The notes: a model not told the origin generated them from the letters alone. 50,369 bases of DNA from UBA1447 sp964612185 (GCA_964612185.1 CAZTCR010000023.1:1-50369), one strand, 5' to 3'; shown: positions 17,743-27,099, counted from the stretch's first letter. A program made the numbers and translations.

Positions 17743-19488
17743 ATGAAAAAGTCACCCAAAGCGATTCTCTGTATCCTGTTGAGCTTCTGCCTTCTGGTGC
17801 CGTTTATCGGCGTCACCGCAAAGGAAAAGGTTCCCCTAAATGTCTGGGTTGCATCCGACATCCACTACAAACCGCAAAGCGACCTCGGCCCTATTGAGGA
17901 GCAAAAGGCGATTCCGGGTGACCCCTTGTATAATCATGTGAACGGCAAAGGTATGCTGACCTACGAAGCCGATGCGATTATATACGAATTTCTCGCGAGG
18001 TTTGAACGGTCATCTGCGGAGATATTGCTCATTGCCGGTGATGTGAGCGAAAACGGCCAATGGAGCGAACATATCGGATTGGCCGAAATATTAAGGGAGT
18101 TTCAGAACAGAACCGGTAAAAAAATCTTTCTGATTCCCGGCAATCACGACATCCGCACAAGAGCATCGGGTAACCGGCTCGATTTGTCAGACTTTTTAGA
18201 TGTGTATACAGACATCGGCTATGATGAGACATTGGCTCGCCACGATACCACGGCCTCGTATACCGCGGAGCTGGACAACGAATACAGGCTTCTGGCCATA
18301 GACGCCAGCATTTACCGCGAAGATGGCAGCCGTGTTACGCCGGAACTGCTTGCCTGGATTGAAGCACAGGTCCAACAGGCCAAACTTGACGGCAAAAAAC
18401 TCATCGGCATGGTGCACCACAATGTACTGGAGCATTTTGGGTTTGAAAGTGTAGCAGGGAACTTATTAAATCTTGATAACTATAGAGGGAATGCCACAAA
18501 GCTTGCCGATTGGGGCATCAAATATGTGTTCACCGGGCATGGGCATGCCAACGATATTACTGCCGCTGTTTCGGCACAAGGCAACAGGATATTTGACATC
18601 GAGACCGACAGCCTGATTACCTATCCCAACGGCTACCGGAAGGTGACTTTTAGCGATACTGCCGTCGAAGTGAATACCGATTATGTTGATAACATTGACA
18701 CCGCCTTCCTCCCAGCCGGTTATAATCAGGCGAAGCTCAATTTGATTCAAAATGACTTTCCTGCTTACAGTTTCGGGTATTTTAAGTCGAGCTTAGTCAG
18801 CGTGGCATACGATATGCCATATAATACAGGCAGAATTGCAAAATCACTGAAAATTGAACCGGGCACAAAAGAATATGAAGCGTTAACCGCGGTCATGCAA
18901 ATTGTCGGTGACGCGTTAAAACTGCCGTTGTATGACACGGCGGGCACACCGGCGATAGACTCCGTGGAGGAAATTGCCGCAAAAGCCGGCATCGCACTGG
19001 CGCCAAGCGGATATAAAAACGCGTTGGAGATTGCTGGTACACTGTATGCGTGGCACTATGCGGGGGATGAGCAAACCGGATACGATTCATTGGAGGTTAC
19101 CTTATTCCGACAGAGTTTTAACGCGGCGCTTGTCTACGCGCTGACCAATATTCCTGTCAGTATGGCAAATTCCCTTTTCACGGGTATCGGCTTGCCGGCG
19201 GCGGGGTTCGGCCTTCAAGACAACCTGTACACGCGGACGGCCGGGATGATATACATGCAAACAGCGGCGAAATTCATTTTTATTGAGTTCGTGAAACCCT
19301 TGCTCAACAGCATAACCTCGGACACATATACCCCGGGTGATGTGAATGAAACGCTCGAACCCTACGGCGTGAATTGGGACATGCCCGGCAGAACGGCCAG
19401 CATCACCGACACCGGTTATTACCTGAACATTATTTACGGATTGATTAAAATTGTACTGAACGCGGTTAGAACACTGGTTGCGGCATAA
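17743..19488 (+). CDS. secreted calcineurin-like metallophosphoesterase, copy 1
   Basis: A 581-residue protein with a signal peptide (1-26) and a calcineurin-like phosphoesterase domain (about 30-300). Metal-ligand motifs are ASDIHY (D39, H41), AGDVSENG (D100), GNHDIR (N134, H135), GMVHHN and TGHGH. A C-terminal region of about 270 residues, rich in helices and with YDTAGTPAIDSV, is shared with the next gene and not recognised. It acts outside the cell on an unknown phosphoester. GAGGGG lies upstream of ATG 17743. The next gene, 45 bp away, is a paralog, indicating tandem duplication. Confidence 0.85.
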   Translation: MKKSPKAILCILLSFCLLVPFIGVTAKEKVPLNVWVASDIHYKPQSDLGPIEEQKAIPGDPLYNHVNGKGMLTYEADAIIYEFLARFERSSAEILLIAGDVSENGQWSEHIGLAEILREFQNRTGKKIFLIPGNHDIRTRASGNRLDLSDFLDVYTDIGYDETLARHDTTASYTAELDNEYRLLAIDASIYREDGSRVTPELLAWIEAQVQQAKLDGKKLIGMVHHNVLEHFGFESVAGNLLNLDNYRGNATKLADWGIKYVFTGHGHANDITAAVSAQGNRIFDIETDSLITYPNGYRKVTFSDTAVEVNTDYVDNIDTAFLPAGYNQAKLNLIQNDFPAYSFGYFKSSLVSVAYDMPYNTGRIAKSLKIEPGTKEYEALTAVMQIVGDALKLPLYDTAGTPAIDSVEEIAAKAGIALAPSGYKNALEIAGTLYAWHYAGDEQTGYDSLEVTLFRQSFNAALVYALTNIPVSMANSLFTGIGLPAAGFGLQDNLYTRTAGMIYMQTAAKFIFIEFVKPLLNSITSDTYTPGDVNETLEPYGVNWDMPGRTASITDTGYYLNIIYGLIKIVLNAVRTLVAA

Positions 19489-19533
19489 TAAAACAAAAGA
19501 GTTCGTGAATGTTTAATCATATAAAGGAGCCGG

Positions 19534-21288
19534 ATGTTGATGAAAGCTAAATGGAAAGCGTTTTTATCTATTGTTCTTTGTGTTTCTCTTCTGCTGCCTG
19601 TGGCTGTTGTATCCAACGCGCGGGCTGAAACACCCTTAAGCATTACCGTGATGGCGGACTGCCATTACAGACCGCACAGTATGTTGGGGCCAATCGGCGA
19701 GCAAACCGGTCTGCCCGGTGATCCTTTGTTTTGGCACACCAACACAACCGGTCAGTTGACCTATGAAGCGGACGCTGTCATGAATGAGTTCCTTAAGCGT
19801 TTTGAAGCGTCCGCTTCCGACTATCTGCTGGTTGCCGGAGATTTGACGGACGATGGTTATCTGCCGGAACACATGGGGCTGGCGCAAAAGTTCAAGGATT
19901 TTGAAGCAAGAACCGGTAAAAAAATATTCGTCATCAACGGCAACCATGACATCCGCGGTGCTGTATCGGACAGAAGCATCTTTTTAGCAGATTTTAAGGC
20001 TATTTACAACGAATTCGGTTATTCAGATGCTCTGGCTATTGATGAAAAATCGGCGTCTTATACGGCGGATATCGAAGGTAAATACCGCTTGATAGCCATT
20101 GACGCCGTCCAACACGGCACGGATATCAGTACCATTACCCCGGATTTGCTCGCGTGGATTGAAGCACAGGTTAACCAAGCGAAAAAAGACGGCAAAGAGC
20201 TCGTCGGCATGATTCATTACAGCATCCTGGAACACTTCAAAAACCAAAACCTTGCTGTAAAGTATATTATGGTGGACAATTACAGGGCTATCGCAACCAA
20301 ATTGGCGGATTGGGGCATTAAGGTCGTGTTCACCGGCCATGTGCACGGCAACGACATTTCCGGCGCGACCACGGCCACGGGCAACACCATTTATGATGTG
20401 GAAACCTGTTCGCTCATCGCGTATCCCAATACCTACCGCGAAGTCACTTTTTCAAACGAGTCCATAAATATCGAGAGTAAAAACATCGACAAGATTGATT
20501 TGAACGACCTGGTTGACGGCTATAACAACGCGCAGCTTACGCTTTTAGAAAACGACTTCCCGGCGTTTAGTTACGGCTTTTTCAAGGCGTTTATGAACTG
20601 CTTCATCAGCCGTTATATCGCTTCACCCGCATCCCTTGCCGGCGTGCTTAAAATTGAACAGGGGACACCCGCTTATGCCGCGCTGGATGTTTTCATGGCC
20701 AGCCTCGGCTATGCGCTCACCCTGCCGCTGTATGATACGGCCGGCACACCGGCGATAGACAGCGTGGCGGAAATCGCGGCAAGTGTCGGCGAAACCATAG
20801 ACGCAAGCGGATATAAAAATTTGCCGGATATCATCGGCGCTGTCTTGGCAGCGCACTATTCCGGCGTGGAAAACATTCCCTTTGACTCGCCTGAAATGCG
20901 CCTGTTCGGGCAGGGTTTTAAGGCGGCGCTGGTTTACACACTTGTTAACGCGCCGCCCGAAACGGCCAATGTACTGCTCAAAGAACTCGGCTTGCCGGGG
21001 AACGCTATCACACCCGGCAGTAACGCATATGTCAACGCAGCAAATCTGATGTATATGAAAACAGCGGCAAGCACCATCATCAATACGGCAATTAAACCGG
21101 TACTGCAGGGCTTTACAGCGGATTCATACGCGCCCGGGGATTTGAATGTAACGCTGGAGCCGTATGGGGAGAACCGGGATTTGACCGGCAACGGTGTGCC
21201 GATTTCACAACCGGGTTTTGTTTGGAACTTGATGGTTCGGTTGTTCAGCGTAGTAATCAACACGGTAAAAGCATTAATTCAAATGTGA
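19534..21288 (+). CDS. secreted calcineurin-like metallophosphoesterase, copy 2
   Basis: A 584-residue paralog of the preceding gene, about half identical over the catalytic domain by eye. Signal peptide (about 1-31), ligand motifs ADCHY (D42, H44), AGDLTDDG (D103), GNHDIR (N137, H138), GMIHYS and TGHVHGND, then the same unrecognised C-terminal region (YDTAGTPAIDSV). The GMVHHN motif of copy 1 has become GMIHYS here. AAAGGAG at 19523-19529 could serve ATG 19534 or ATG 19540; the longer form is given. The extracellular substrate is unknown. A glycosidase-like gene follows 54 bp later with no terminator between. Confidence 0.84.
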   Translation: MLMKAKWKAFLSIVLCVSLLLPVAVVSNARAETPLSITVMADCHYRPHSMLGPIGEQTGLPGDPLFWHTNTTGQLTYEADAVMNEFLKRFEASASDYLLVAGDLTDDGYLPEHMGLAQKFKDFEARTGKKIFVINGNHDIRGAVSDRSIFLADFKAIYNEFGYSDALAIDEKSASYTADIEGKYRLIAIDAVQHGTDISTITPDLLAWIEAQVNQAKKDGKELVGMIHYSILEHFKNQNLAVKYIMVDNYRAIATKLADWGIKVVFTGHVHGNDISGATTATGNTIYDVETCSLIAYPNTYREVTFSNESINIESKNIDKIDLNDLVDGYNNAQLTLLENDFPAFSYGFFKAFMNCFISRYIASPASLAGVLKIEQGTPAYAALDVFMASLGYALTLPLYDTAGTPAIDSVAEIAASVGETIDASGYKNLPDIIGAVLAAHYSGVENIPFDSPEMRLFGQGFKAALVYTLVNAPPETANVLLKELGLPGNAITPGSNAYVNAANLMYMKTAASTIINTAIKPVLQGFTADSYAPGDLNVTLEPYGENRDLTGNGVPISQPGFVWNLMVRLFSVVINTVKALIQM

Positions 21289-21342
21289 CATTTGAATGTA
21301 TTTGAAATTGTATAAACAACAGTGTTTGGAGGGCAATTTATC

Positions 21343-22557
21343 ATGCCAAAATATCCCATCAGCTTCTGGAGCAACATCAGCATGAGCCAAATGGTGCCGG
21401 ACGCGCCCGCCATGTGGCGGGACCTGGGCATCACGCTCGCCATGTCGCCGAGTTATTCGGCGGATGAAAAAGACGAGGTTATCAAACTGCTGGACCGTTC
21501 GGCGGAGCTGGATATCAAAGTCATCATGCGGGATTACCGTACCCATTGGCGCAATCTGACCAAAATTGGTGAGGACGGTTACAGGGACCTTTTCCAACAG
21601 GTTCTTAATGACTATGGTTCTCATCCCGCTGTTTACGGTTTTTTTGTCGGCGACGAGCCGGACGCCGCTGCCGCAACGGATGCTTTTACCGCGCTGAAAA
21701 TTCAAGGCGAAATGGCGCCGCATTTGGTTGCCTATTTGAACTTGCTGCCGTGGTTTTCGTGGATTGCGCCGCGCATCGGTTCGAACAGTTTAGCGGAATA
21801 TCTTAACCGCGTGGTGCTGGAAGGCAACTGCAAGCTGCTCTCCTACGATTGCTACGCGCAGATGCAGTCGGAATTTGACGGGCTGGATGTTTATTTTGAA
21901 AACCTGAAAGAGTATTACCTCGCGACCAAACGCCTCGGCGTGCCGTTTTTCAATATCGCGCTCTCCTGCGGGCATTATCGCTACCGATGCCCCACGAAGT
22001 ATGACCTCCAGTGGCAACTGGGGACCTCGGTCGCGCACGGCGCGGCGGGTGTATCCTGGTATGTGATTCAAACACCCGGTATTCATGACAATTACCGCGA
22101 GGCGCCGATCAACCAGCTCGGCGAGCGCACACAGGCGTTTACGGATATGTCGGAGGTTCACCGGGTATTTCAGAACTATTGCGGTGAAATCATTACACGG
22201 CTAAAAATTGACACCTGCTACCATGTTGGCAAGGCATACGGCGGGATGCCACTGTTTGAGCCGTTCGGCAATGTGCTGGAGATTGACTCGAACGACGATG
22301 TACCGCTGATATTTTCCCGTTTTTATGATAAAGAGGGCAAAACCTATTATATTGTCTGCTGCAACTCGCCGGTGGATACGACCTATGTCAGCATCACGCT
22401 GAAAACCGGATTTAATTTAATGCGCTGCGTTTACGGTAACCGGTTCAGCACGATTGGCACTCATACCGACCCCATCGGTGTAAAAGATGTCCAAATGGGG
22501 CAGACAGCGGGCATTTGGCTTTCCCCGGGGCAGATCGCTTTGCTGAAAGAAGAATAA
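21343..22557 (+). CDS. glycosidase-like TIM-barrel protein, family not assigned
   Basis: A 404-residue protein without signal peptide. The N-terminal two thirds read as an (alpha/beta)8 barrel typical of glycosidase-like proteins: FWSNISMSQM, AVYGFFVGDEP (a GDEP strand end with a likely carboxylate), LLSYDCYAQM, GVSWYVIQTPG. The last ~90 residues are beta-rich. The exact glycoside hydrolase family and the second catalytic acid cannot be named. ATG at 21343 follows TTGGAGGG (21327-21334); an in-frame GTG at 21322 lies upstream of that site. Same strand as the two phosphoesterases and probably co-transcribed. Confidence 0.65.
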   Translation: MPKYPISFWSNISMSQMVPDAPAMWRDLGITLAMSPSYSADEKDEVIKLLDRSAELDIKVIMRDYRTHWRNLTKIGEDGYRDLFQQVLNDYGSHPAVYGFFVGDEPDAAAATDAFTALKIQGEMAPHLVAYLNLLPWFSWIAPRIGSNSLAEYLNRVVLEGNCKLLSYDCYAQMQSEFDGLDVYFENLKEYYLATKRLGVPFFNIALSCGHYRYRCPTKYDLQWQLGTSVAHGAAGVSWYVIQTPGIHDNYREAPINQLGERTQAFTDMSEVHRVFQNYCGEIITRLKIDTCYHVGKAYGGMPLFEPFGNVLEIDSNDDVPLIFSRFYDKEGKTYYIVCCNSPVDTTYVSITLKTGFNLMRCVYGNRFSTIGTHTDPIGVKDVQMGQTAGIWLSPGQIALLKEE

Positions 22558-22586
22558 TCAACATCCACAATTAACATCCACAAAAT

Positions 22587-22618
22587 AAGACCGCACCGTG
22601 GGCCTTCGGTGCGGTCTT
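22587..22618. terminator. bidirectional terminator between convergent genes
   Basis: A 12-bp perfect stem AAGACCGCACCG/CGGTGCGGTCTT with an 8-nt loop, between the plus gene ending at 22557 and hsp20 ending at 22630. T-rich ends are present on both strands but short. Confidence 0.8.
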
Positions 22619-22629
22619 TGAATTCTTGA

Positions 22630-23076
22630 TTATTCAACATCTATTTGTACGGAAGTGTCAACTTTCTCTTTCTTCGGTACGGTGATTTTTAGCTCACCGT
22701 TTTCAAGTTTCGCTTTCACTTGAGTTCCGTCGGCATCCGCCAAATACATACTGCGCTGCATGGAACAATAGCGTCTTTCCCGGTGAATATAATTCTTCTT
22801 TTCTTCATCAACCTTTTCGTCACGGGTGATGGTGATGAGCAGTTTCCCGTCGTCAAGGGAAATGTTGATTTCTTCTTTTTTTACACCCGGCAGTTCCGCT
22901 TCTATCGTGTAGCTTTTTTCGTCTTCTTTCACATCCAACTTGAAAGTGTCGCTCGCGAGGCTTCTTTTAACGCCCCAGCCGTCCGTAAAAAAGTCATCAA
23001 GCATGTTGTAAAAGTCTTCAAACCCTGTGCCTGTCAATTCGCCTTTTCTACGATTAAAAGGTACTAATCCTGCCAT
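22630..23076 (-). CDS. Hsp20/alpha-crystallin small heat-shock protein
   Basis: A 148-residue small heat-shock chaperone that holds unfolding proteins in the cytoplasm. The alpha-crystallin domain spans about 45-148: KLDVKEDEKSYTIEAELPGVKKEEI, then the closing motif AKLENGELKITVPK. The N-terminal arm contains the usual short helix (FEDFYNMLDDFF). The ATG at 23076 follows AAAGGAG; the open frame to 23214 passes through the CIRCE operator and promoter and is rejected. It is a single-gene unit under a sigma-A promoter with CIRCE, so HrcA repression is expected. Confidence 0.95.
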   Translation of the reverse strand: MAGLVPFNRRKGELTGTGFEDFYNMLDDFFTDGWGVKRSLASDTFKLDVKEDEKSYTIEAELPGVKKEEINISLDDGKLLITITRDEKVDEEKKNYIHRERRYCSMQRSMYLADADGTQVKAKLENGELKITVPKKEKVDTSVQIDVE

Positions 23077-23105
23077 GAAAAACAACTCCTTTACTTTTAT
23101 TTTTG

Positions 23106-23132
23106 TTGGCACTCCCGGCCCGTGAGTGCTAA
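23106..23132 (-). promoter_or_regulatory. CIRCE operator (HrcA binding site)
   Basis: TTGGCACTC-N9-GAGTGCTAA on the plus strand, a nine-base inverted repeat with nine-base spacer. It differs from the consensus TTAGCACTC-N9-GAGTGCTAA by one base. It sits just downstream of the -10 box, overlapping the expected transcription start. Confidence 0.93.
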
Positions 23133-23142
23133 TTTCAATTCT

Positions 23143-23171
23143 TTTATATCGCAAATCATTTCCGTTGTCAA
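23143..23171 (-). promoter_or_regulatory. sigma-A promoter of hsp20
   Basis: On the minus strand a consensus TTGACA (23171-23166), 17-bp spacer and TATAAA (23148-23143). CIRCE begins about 10 bp downstream. Confidence 0.9.
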
Positions 23172-23222
23172 GGTTGTAAAATAACAGTTTACAAATAATT
23201 AAAAAACAATGCAAAAACAGTT

Positions 23223-23257
23223 AAAAAATAGACGGCCGCGCAATAACGCGCAGCCGT
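23223..23257 (-). terminator. intrinsic terminator after pyrG
   Basis: On the minus strand the stem ACGGCTGCGC/GCGCGGCCGT (23257-23248 with 23241-23232, one mismatch) is followed by TATTTTTT. It ends the long minus-strand glt-guaA-pyrG block. Confidence 0.8.
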
Positions 23258-23274
23258 TTAGATTTGAATTTCGC

Positions 23275-24885
23275 TTAGTCGGATGAATCCCTTTTCATTT
23301 TAGCGGCTTTTATAAACTCCCTGAACAGGGGATGCGCTCTGTTGGGACGGGACTTGAATTCCGGGTGAAACTGAACCCCGATAAACCAGGGATGCTCTTT
23401 TAACTCAACAGCTTCCACCAGCTTGCCGTCCGGCGAAAGGCCGGAAAGCACAAGCCCCTTCGCGGTCATACTTTCCCTGTACGCGTTGTTAAACTCGTAA
23501 CGGTGGCGGTGGCGTTCACTGATGATTTCCTGCTTATAGATGCTTTCCAGTTTCGTACCTTTGACGATTTCACAAGGGTATTTGCCAAGCCGCATGGTGC
23601 CGCCCTTGTCGGAAATATTTTTTTGATCAGCCATGATATCGATAACGGGGTTTTCGGTTGTGTCCGAAAACTCGCCGCTGTTAGCATCCGGGAGACCTAA
23701 AACATTTCTGGCAAATTCGACCACAACCATCTGCATACCCAGGCAAACGCCAAAGAGCGGAATTTTATTTTCACGCGCGTATTTAATGGCCTCTATTTTC
23801 CCTTCAATACCTCTGTTGCCGAACCCGCCGGGCACGATGATGCCGTTGCAGTCATGGAGCAAATCATGAGCGGTTTGCGCGTTAATATCCTCGGAATCAA
23901 TCCAGCTGATTTCCACCTTCACACCGTTTTCAATGCCGCCGTGGAAAAGCGCTTCGGCAATTGAAAGGTAAGCGTCATGTAACTTAACATATTTACCGAC
24001 CAAACCGATTTTTACCACGGATTCGCACTGTTTGATGTTTTTGACCATTTCAGCCCATTCTTCCAGCTCGGGCTTGCCGCAGGATAAACTGAGCTTTTTG
24101 CAGACGATTTCGGCAAGACCGTTTTTCTCCAGCATCAGCGGAATTTCATAGAGGGATGATACGGTTGTGTTGTCAATCACACAATCCTCGCTTACATTGC
24201 AAAACATCGCGATTTTACGCTTCATACCGTCTTCCAGCGGCTGGTCACAACGGCAAACCAGTATGTCCGGCTGGATACCGATAGAAAGCAGTTCTTTAAC
24301 AGAGTGCTGAGTGGGCTTGGATTTATATTCATCGGAACCGGGGACATAGGGGAGCAGCGTCACATGAATAAACAGGCAGTTGTCCGGCCCTTTTTCCCGC
24401 GCGACTTGCCGGATGGCCTCTAAAAAAGGCTGGGACTCAATGTCACCAACCGTACCGCCGACTTCGACGATGATTACCTGCGCGTCCGACGCGTCCGCCG
24501 CTGAGTATATTCTTGCTTTGATTTCGTCCGTAATGTGTGGAATCACTTGTACGGTCTGCCCAAGATACTCGCCCTTTCTTTCTTTGGAGATGACATTCCA
24601 GTAGACTTTGCCGGTTGTCGCGTTGGAGTTGACATTCAGGCTTTCGTCAATGAAGCGTTCGTAGTGGCCCAGGTCAAGGTCGGTTTCCGCGCCGTCGTCG
24701 GTGACAAAGACTTCACCGTGCTGAAAAGGGCTCATGGTACCGGGGTCAACATTGATATAAGGGTCGAGTTTTTGCATGGTTATTTTGATACCTCTTGATT
24801 TGAGCAGCCTGCCGAGCGAAGCCGCTGTTATTCCCTTACCCAAACCCGACACGACGCCGCCTGTGACAAAAACAAACTTCTTCAT
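23275..24885 (-). CDS. pyrG: CTP synthase
   Basis: A 536-residue CTP synthase, normal length. The N-terminal synthetase domain opens with KFVFVTGGVVSGLGKG and carries the feedback/UTP-site segments; the C-terminal class I glutamine amidotransferase has nucleophile C381 in FGVCLGMQ and the His/Glu pair in GVQFHPEF. It aminates UTP with glutamine and ATP. Start ATG at 24885. It lies 61 bp after guaA on the same strand, making two adjacent glutamine-dependent nucleotide enzymes downstream of the glutamate synthase genes. Confidence 0.97.
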   Translation of the reverse strand: MKKFVFVTGGVVSGLGKGITAASLGRLLKSRGIKITMQKLDPYINVDPGTMSPFQHGEVFVTDDGAETDLDLGHYERFIDESLNVNSNATTGKVYWNVISKERKGEYLGQTVQVIPHITDEIKARIYSAADASDAQVIIVEVGGTVGDIESQPFLEAIRQVAREKGPDNCLFIHVTLLPYVPGSDEYKSKPTQHSVKELLSIGIQPDILVCRCDQPLEDGMKRKIAMFCNVSEDCVIDNTTVSSLYEIPLMLEKNGLAEIVCKKLSLSCGKPELEEWAEMVKNIKQCESVVKIGLVGKYVKLHDAYLSIAEALFHGGIENGVKVEISWIDSEDINAQTAHDLLHDCNGIIVPGGFGNRGIEGKIEAIKYARENKIPLFGVCLGMQMVVVEFARNVLGLPDANSGEFSDTTENPVIDIMADQKNISDKGGTMRLGKYPCEIVKGTKLESIYKQEIISERHRHRYEFNNAYRESMTAKGLVLSGLSPDGKLVEAVELKEHPWFIGVQFHPEFKSRPNRAHPLFREFIKAAKMKRDSSD

Positions 24886-24946
24886 TCATCAACACAACCC
24901 TTATTTTAAATATAGTTTATACGACATTTATTATTTTTCGGTCGCT

Positions 24947-26485
24947 TCACAGCCATTCGATTGTTGACGGCGGTTTTGCGGTAATGTCATACACAATTCG
25001 ATTCACATGGCTGACCTCGTTGACAATTCTGGACGATACTTTTGCAAGAACTTCATACGGGATACGGGCAAAATCAGCCGTCATAAAATCTGTGGTGGTA
25101 ACACCGCGCAGGGCAATAATGTAATCATAGGTTCGGCAATCACCCATCACGCCAACTGTTCTGATATCCGTTAGAACCGCAAAATACTGGTTGATGCTGC
25201 GTTCTATTCCGGATTTCATGATTTCATCACGGAAGATGGCATCGGCTTCCTGAAGGATTGCGATTTTGTCTTTTGTGATATCCCCGATAATGCGCACCGC
25301 AAGCCCCGGACCGGGGAACGGCTGCCGAAACACAAGTGCTTCGTCAATGCCGAGTTCGAGGCCGGCTTTCCGAACCTCATCTTTAAATAGCAGCCTGAGT
25401 GGTTCGATAATCTCGTCAAAGTTAATCACATCCGGCAATCCGCCGACATTGTGATGCTTTTTAATCACATCCGAATCACCCAGGCCGCTTTCAATCACAT
25501 CCGGATAGATGGTGCCCTGCACCAGAAAGTTAACTTTGCCGATTTTTTTGCCGATAACCTCAAAACAACGAATAAATTCTTCACCGATAATTGTTCGCTT
25601 CTCTTCCGGGTCGGCGATGCCGGCCAATTTTGAAAGAAACTGTTCCTGCGCGTTGATTCTGATAAAATTCATCTGAAATGTGGAACGGCACATTTCTTCC
25701 ACCATGTCTCCCTCATCCTTGCGCAGTAAACCATGGTCAACAAAAACACAGGTAAGGTTTTGGCCGACAGCCCTGTGAACCATTACAGCTGCAACCGTTG
25801 AGTCAACACCGCCGGAAAGGGCACAGATAACCTTTTTATCACCAATTTTGGTCTTTAATTCCGCAATCGTGGTTTTTACATAATCTGTCATGTGCCAGTC
25901 ACCGGTAAAACCGCAAATGTTATACAGAAAGTTGGAAAGGACCTTCGTTCCGCAGTCTGTATGCATAACTTCCGGGTGGAACTGTACCGCATACAGCTTT
26001 TTATCCGGGTTTTCCATCGCCGCGCACGGGCAAGTGTCGGTGTTTGCGGTCGTTGTAAAACCCTGAGGCATCGTTGAAATCTGATCCGTATGGCTCATCC
26101 AGCAAGTAGATACGGTTTCCGCTCCTTCAAACAACGCACTTGAGGTGTTTGAAATATGAAGCGTAACGCCGCCGTATTCGCCTCTGACCGGTTTGACGAC
26201 CGAACCGCCGTTGAGGTGGGCGGTTAACTGCGCGCCGTAGCAAATACCGAGAATCGGAATGCCGGTTTCAAACAGCTCCGGCGAGCAAAGCGGCGAACCT
26301 TCCGCATACACACTTTTCGGTCCGCCTGTGAGTATGATACCCAACGGACTCTTTTTTGTAAGTTGCTCAACGGTTTTCGTGTAAGGCATCACTTCGCAGT
26401 AAACGCCTAATTCACGAACCCTGCGCGCTATCAAATGCGAGTACTGACCTCCGAAGTCCAAAACAATAGCAAGCTGCTTTTCCAT
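24947..26485 (-). CDS. guaA: GMP synthase (glutamine-hydrolysing)
   Basis: A 512-residue two-domain enzyme. The class I amidotransferase domain has GGPKSVY and nucleophile C82 in GICYGAQL, with VQFHPEV; the PP-loop ATP pyrophosphatase domain has ALSGGVDST (about 222-230), then the GMP synthase dimerisation domain with FRQPFPGPGLAVRI and the terminal KPPSTIEW. It converts XMP to GMP. AAAGGTG precedes the ATG. Only 44 bp separate it from the ANTAR gene upstream, suggesting read-through from the glt operon. Confidence 0.97.
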   Translation of the reverse strand: MEKQLAIVLDFGGQYSHLIARRVRELGVYCEVMPYTKTVEQLTKKSPLGIILTGGPKSVYAEGSPLCSPELFETGIPILGICYGAQLTAHLNGGSVVKPVRGEYGGVTLHISNTSSALFEGAETVSTCWMSHTDQISTMPQGFTTTANTDTCPCAAMENPDKKLYAVQFHPEVMHTDCGTKVLSNFLYNICGFTGDWHMTDYVKTTIAELKTKIGDKKVICALSGGVDSTVAAVMVHRAVGQNLTCVFVDHGLLRKDEGDMVEEMCRSTFQMNFIRINAQEQFLSKLAGIADPEEKRTIIGEEFIRCFEVIGKKIGKVNFLVQGTIYPDVIESGLGDSDVIKKHHNVGGLPDVINFDEIIEPLRLLFKDEVRKAGLELGIDEALVFRQPFPGPGLAVRIIGDITKDKIAILQEADAIFRDEIMKSGIERSINQYFAVLTDIRTVGVMGDCRTYDYIIALRGVTTTDFMTADFARIPYEVLAKVSSRIVNEVSHVNRIVYDITAKPPSTIEWL

Positions 26486-26529
26486 GGCGATGCACCTTTC
26501 GTTATAAAATCAGAGGGTCTGTCAACCGG

Positions 26530-27099
26530 TCAGTATTCGTAAGTCTTCAAAATGTTTTCCGCAATCGTCGTTTTGGGAAGACGCATATCCATTGCCTGTT
26601 TTTCAATATAACGGTGCGCCATCGGTTCCGTCATGCCGAGATACTGGATGAGCACGCATTTTGCCCGGTCTACCAATTTGATTTCATCAATTTTGACTTT
26701 TAATAGATTGTTTTCACTCTTCAGCCCGACCATACGGCCGTGCAGGGTACACGCAAGCTTAAAGGACTGCAGGAAAATTGGCTTTGATATCGGCTTCGGC
26801 AGTACGATGACACCGATACTTTCGTACTTGGCGGAAAGCGAACACAGCAGTTCCGCTTTTACAAACATGATCACACAGGATGCGGTTGTTTGCGCAATGT
26901 GGTGCGCCAAAGCTGAACCGGACTCATCCGATAACGGTGTATCGATAATTACGGCTCCAAATTCATCTGCCGCGGCAAGCTTTCGCGCGCCGGCAGCGGT
27001 CTTTACGGCGAATATTTGGCGTTCGCCTGTTTCGCTGATAAGTCCGTTTAGCGCCTTGGCCGTTTTATCGGAACTTGAAACGATCAGTACCTTATCCAA
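26530..27099 (-). CDS. ANTAR-domain antitermination response regulator
   Basis: A 189-residue protein with a receiver-like N-terminal domain (about 1-120) and a C-terminal ANTAR RNA-binding domain (about 125-189; ENNLLKVKIDEIKLVDRAKCVLIQYLGMTEPMAH is spread over 130-162, then Y164, RLPKTTIAENIL). ANTAR proteins bind paired stem-loops in leader RNAs and prevent termination. The candidate phospho-acceptor D53 and the K102 Lys are present, but the acidic pair normally after the first strand is replaced by SSS (8-10), so canonical phosphorylation is doubtful. It is encoded in the glutamate synthase operon whose leader, and that of divergent glnN, carry ANTAR-like hairpins: the likely targets. No sensor kinase is in the window. 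Confidence 0.88.
   Translation of the reverse strand: MDKVLIVSSSDKTAKALNGLISETGERQIFAVKTAAGARKLAAADEFGAVIIDTPLSDESGSALAHHIAQTTASCVIMFVKAELLCSLSAKYESIGVIVLPKPISKPIFLQSFKLACTLHGRMVGLKSENNLLKVKIDEIKLVDRAKCVLIQYLGMTEPMAHRYIEKQAMDMRLPKTTIAENILKTYEY

Noticed and set aside
26486..26529. Promoter or purine riboswitch before guaA
   Set aside because: A minus-strand TTGACA is present but the best -10 lies only 13 bp away, and 44 bp is too short for a purine aptamer.
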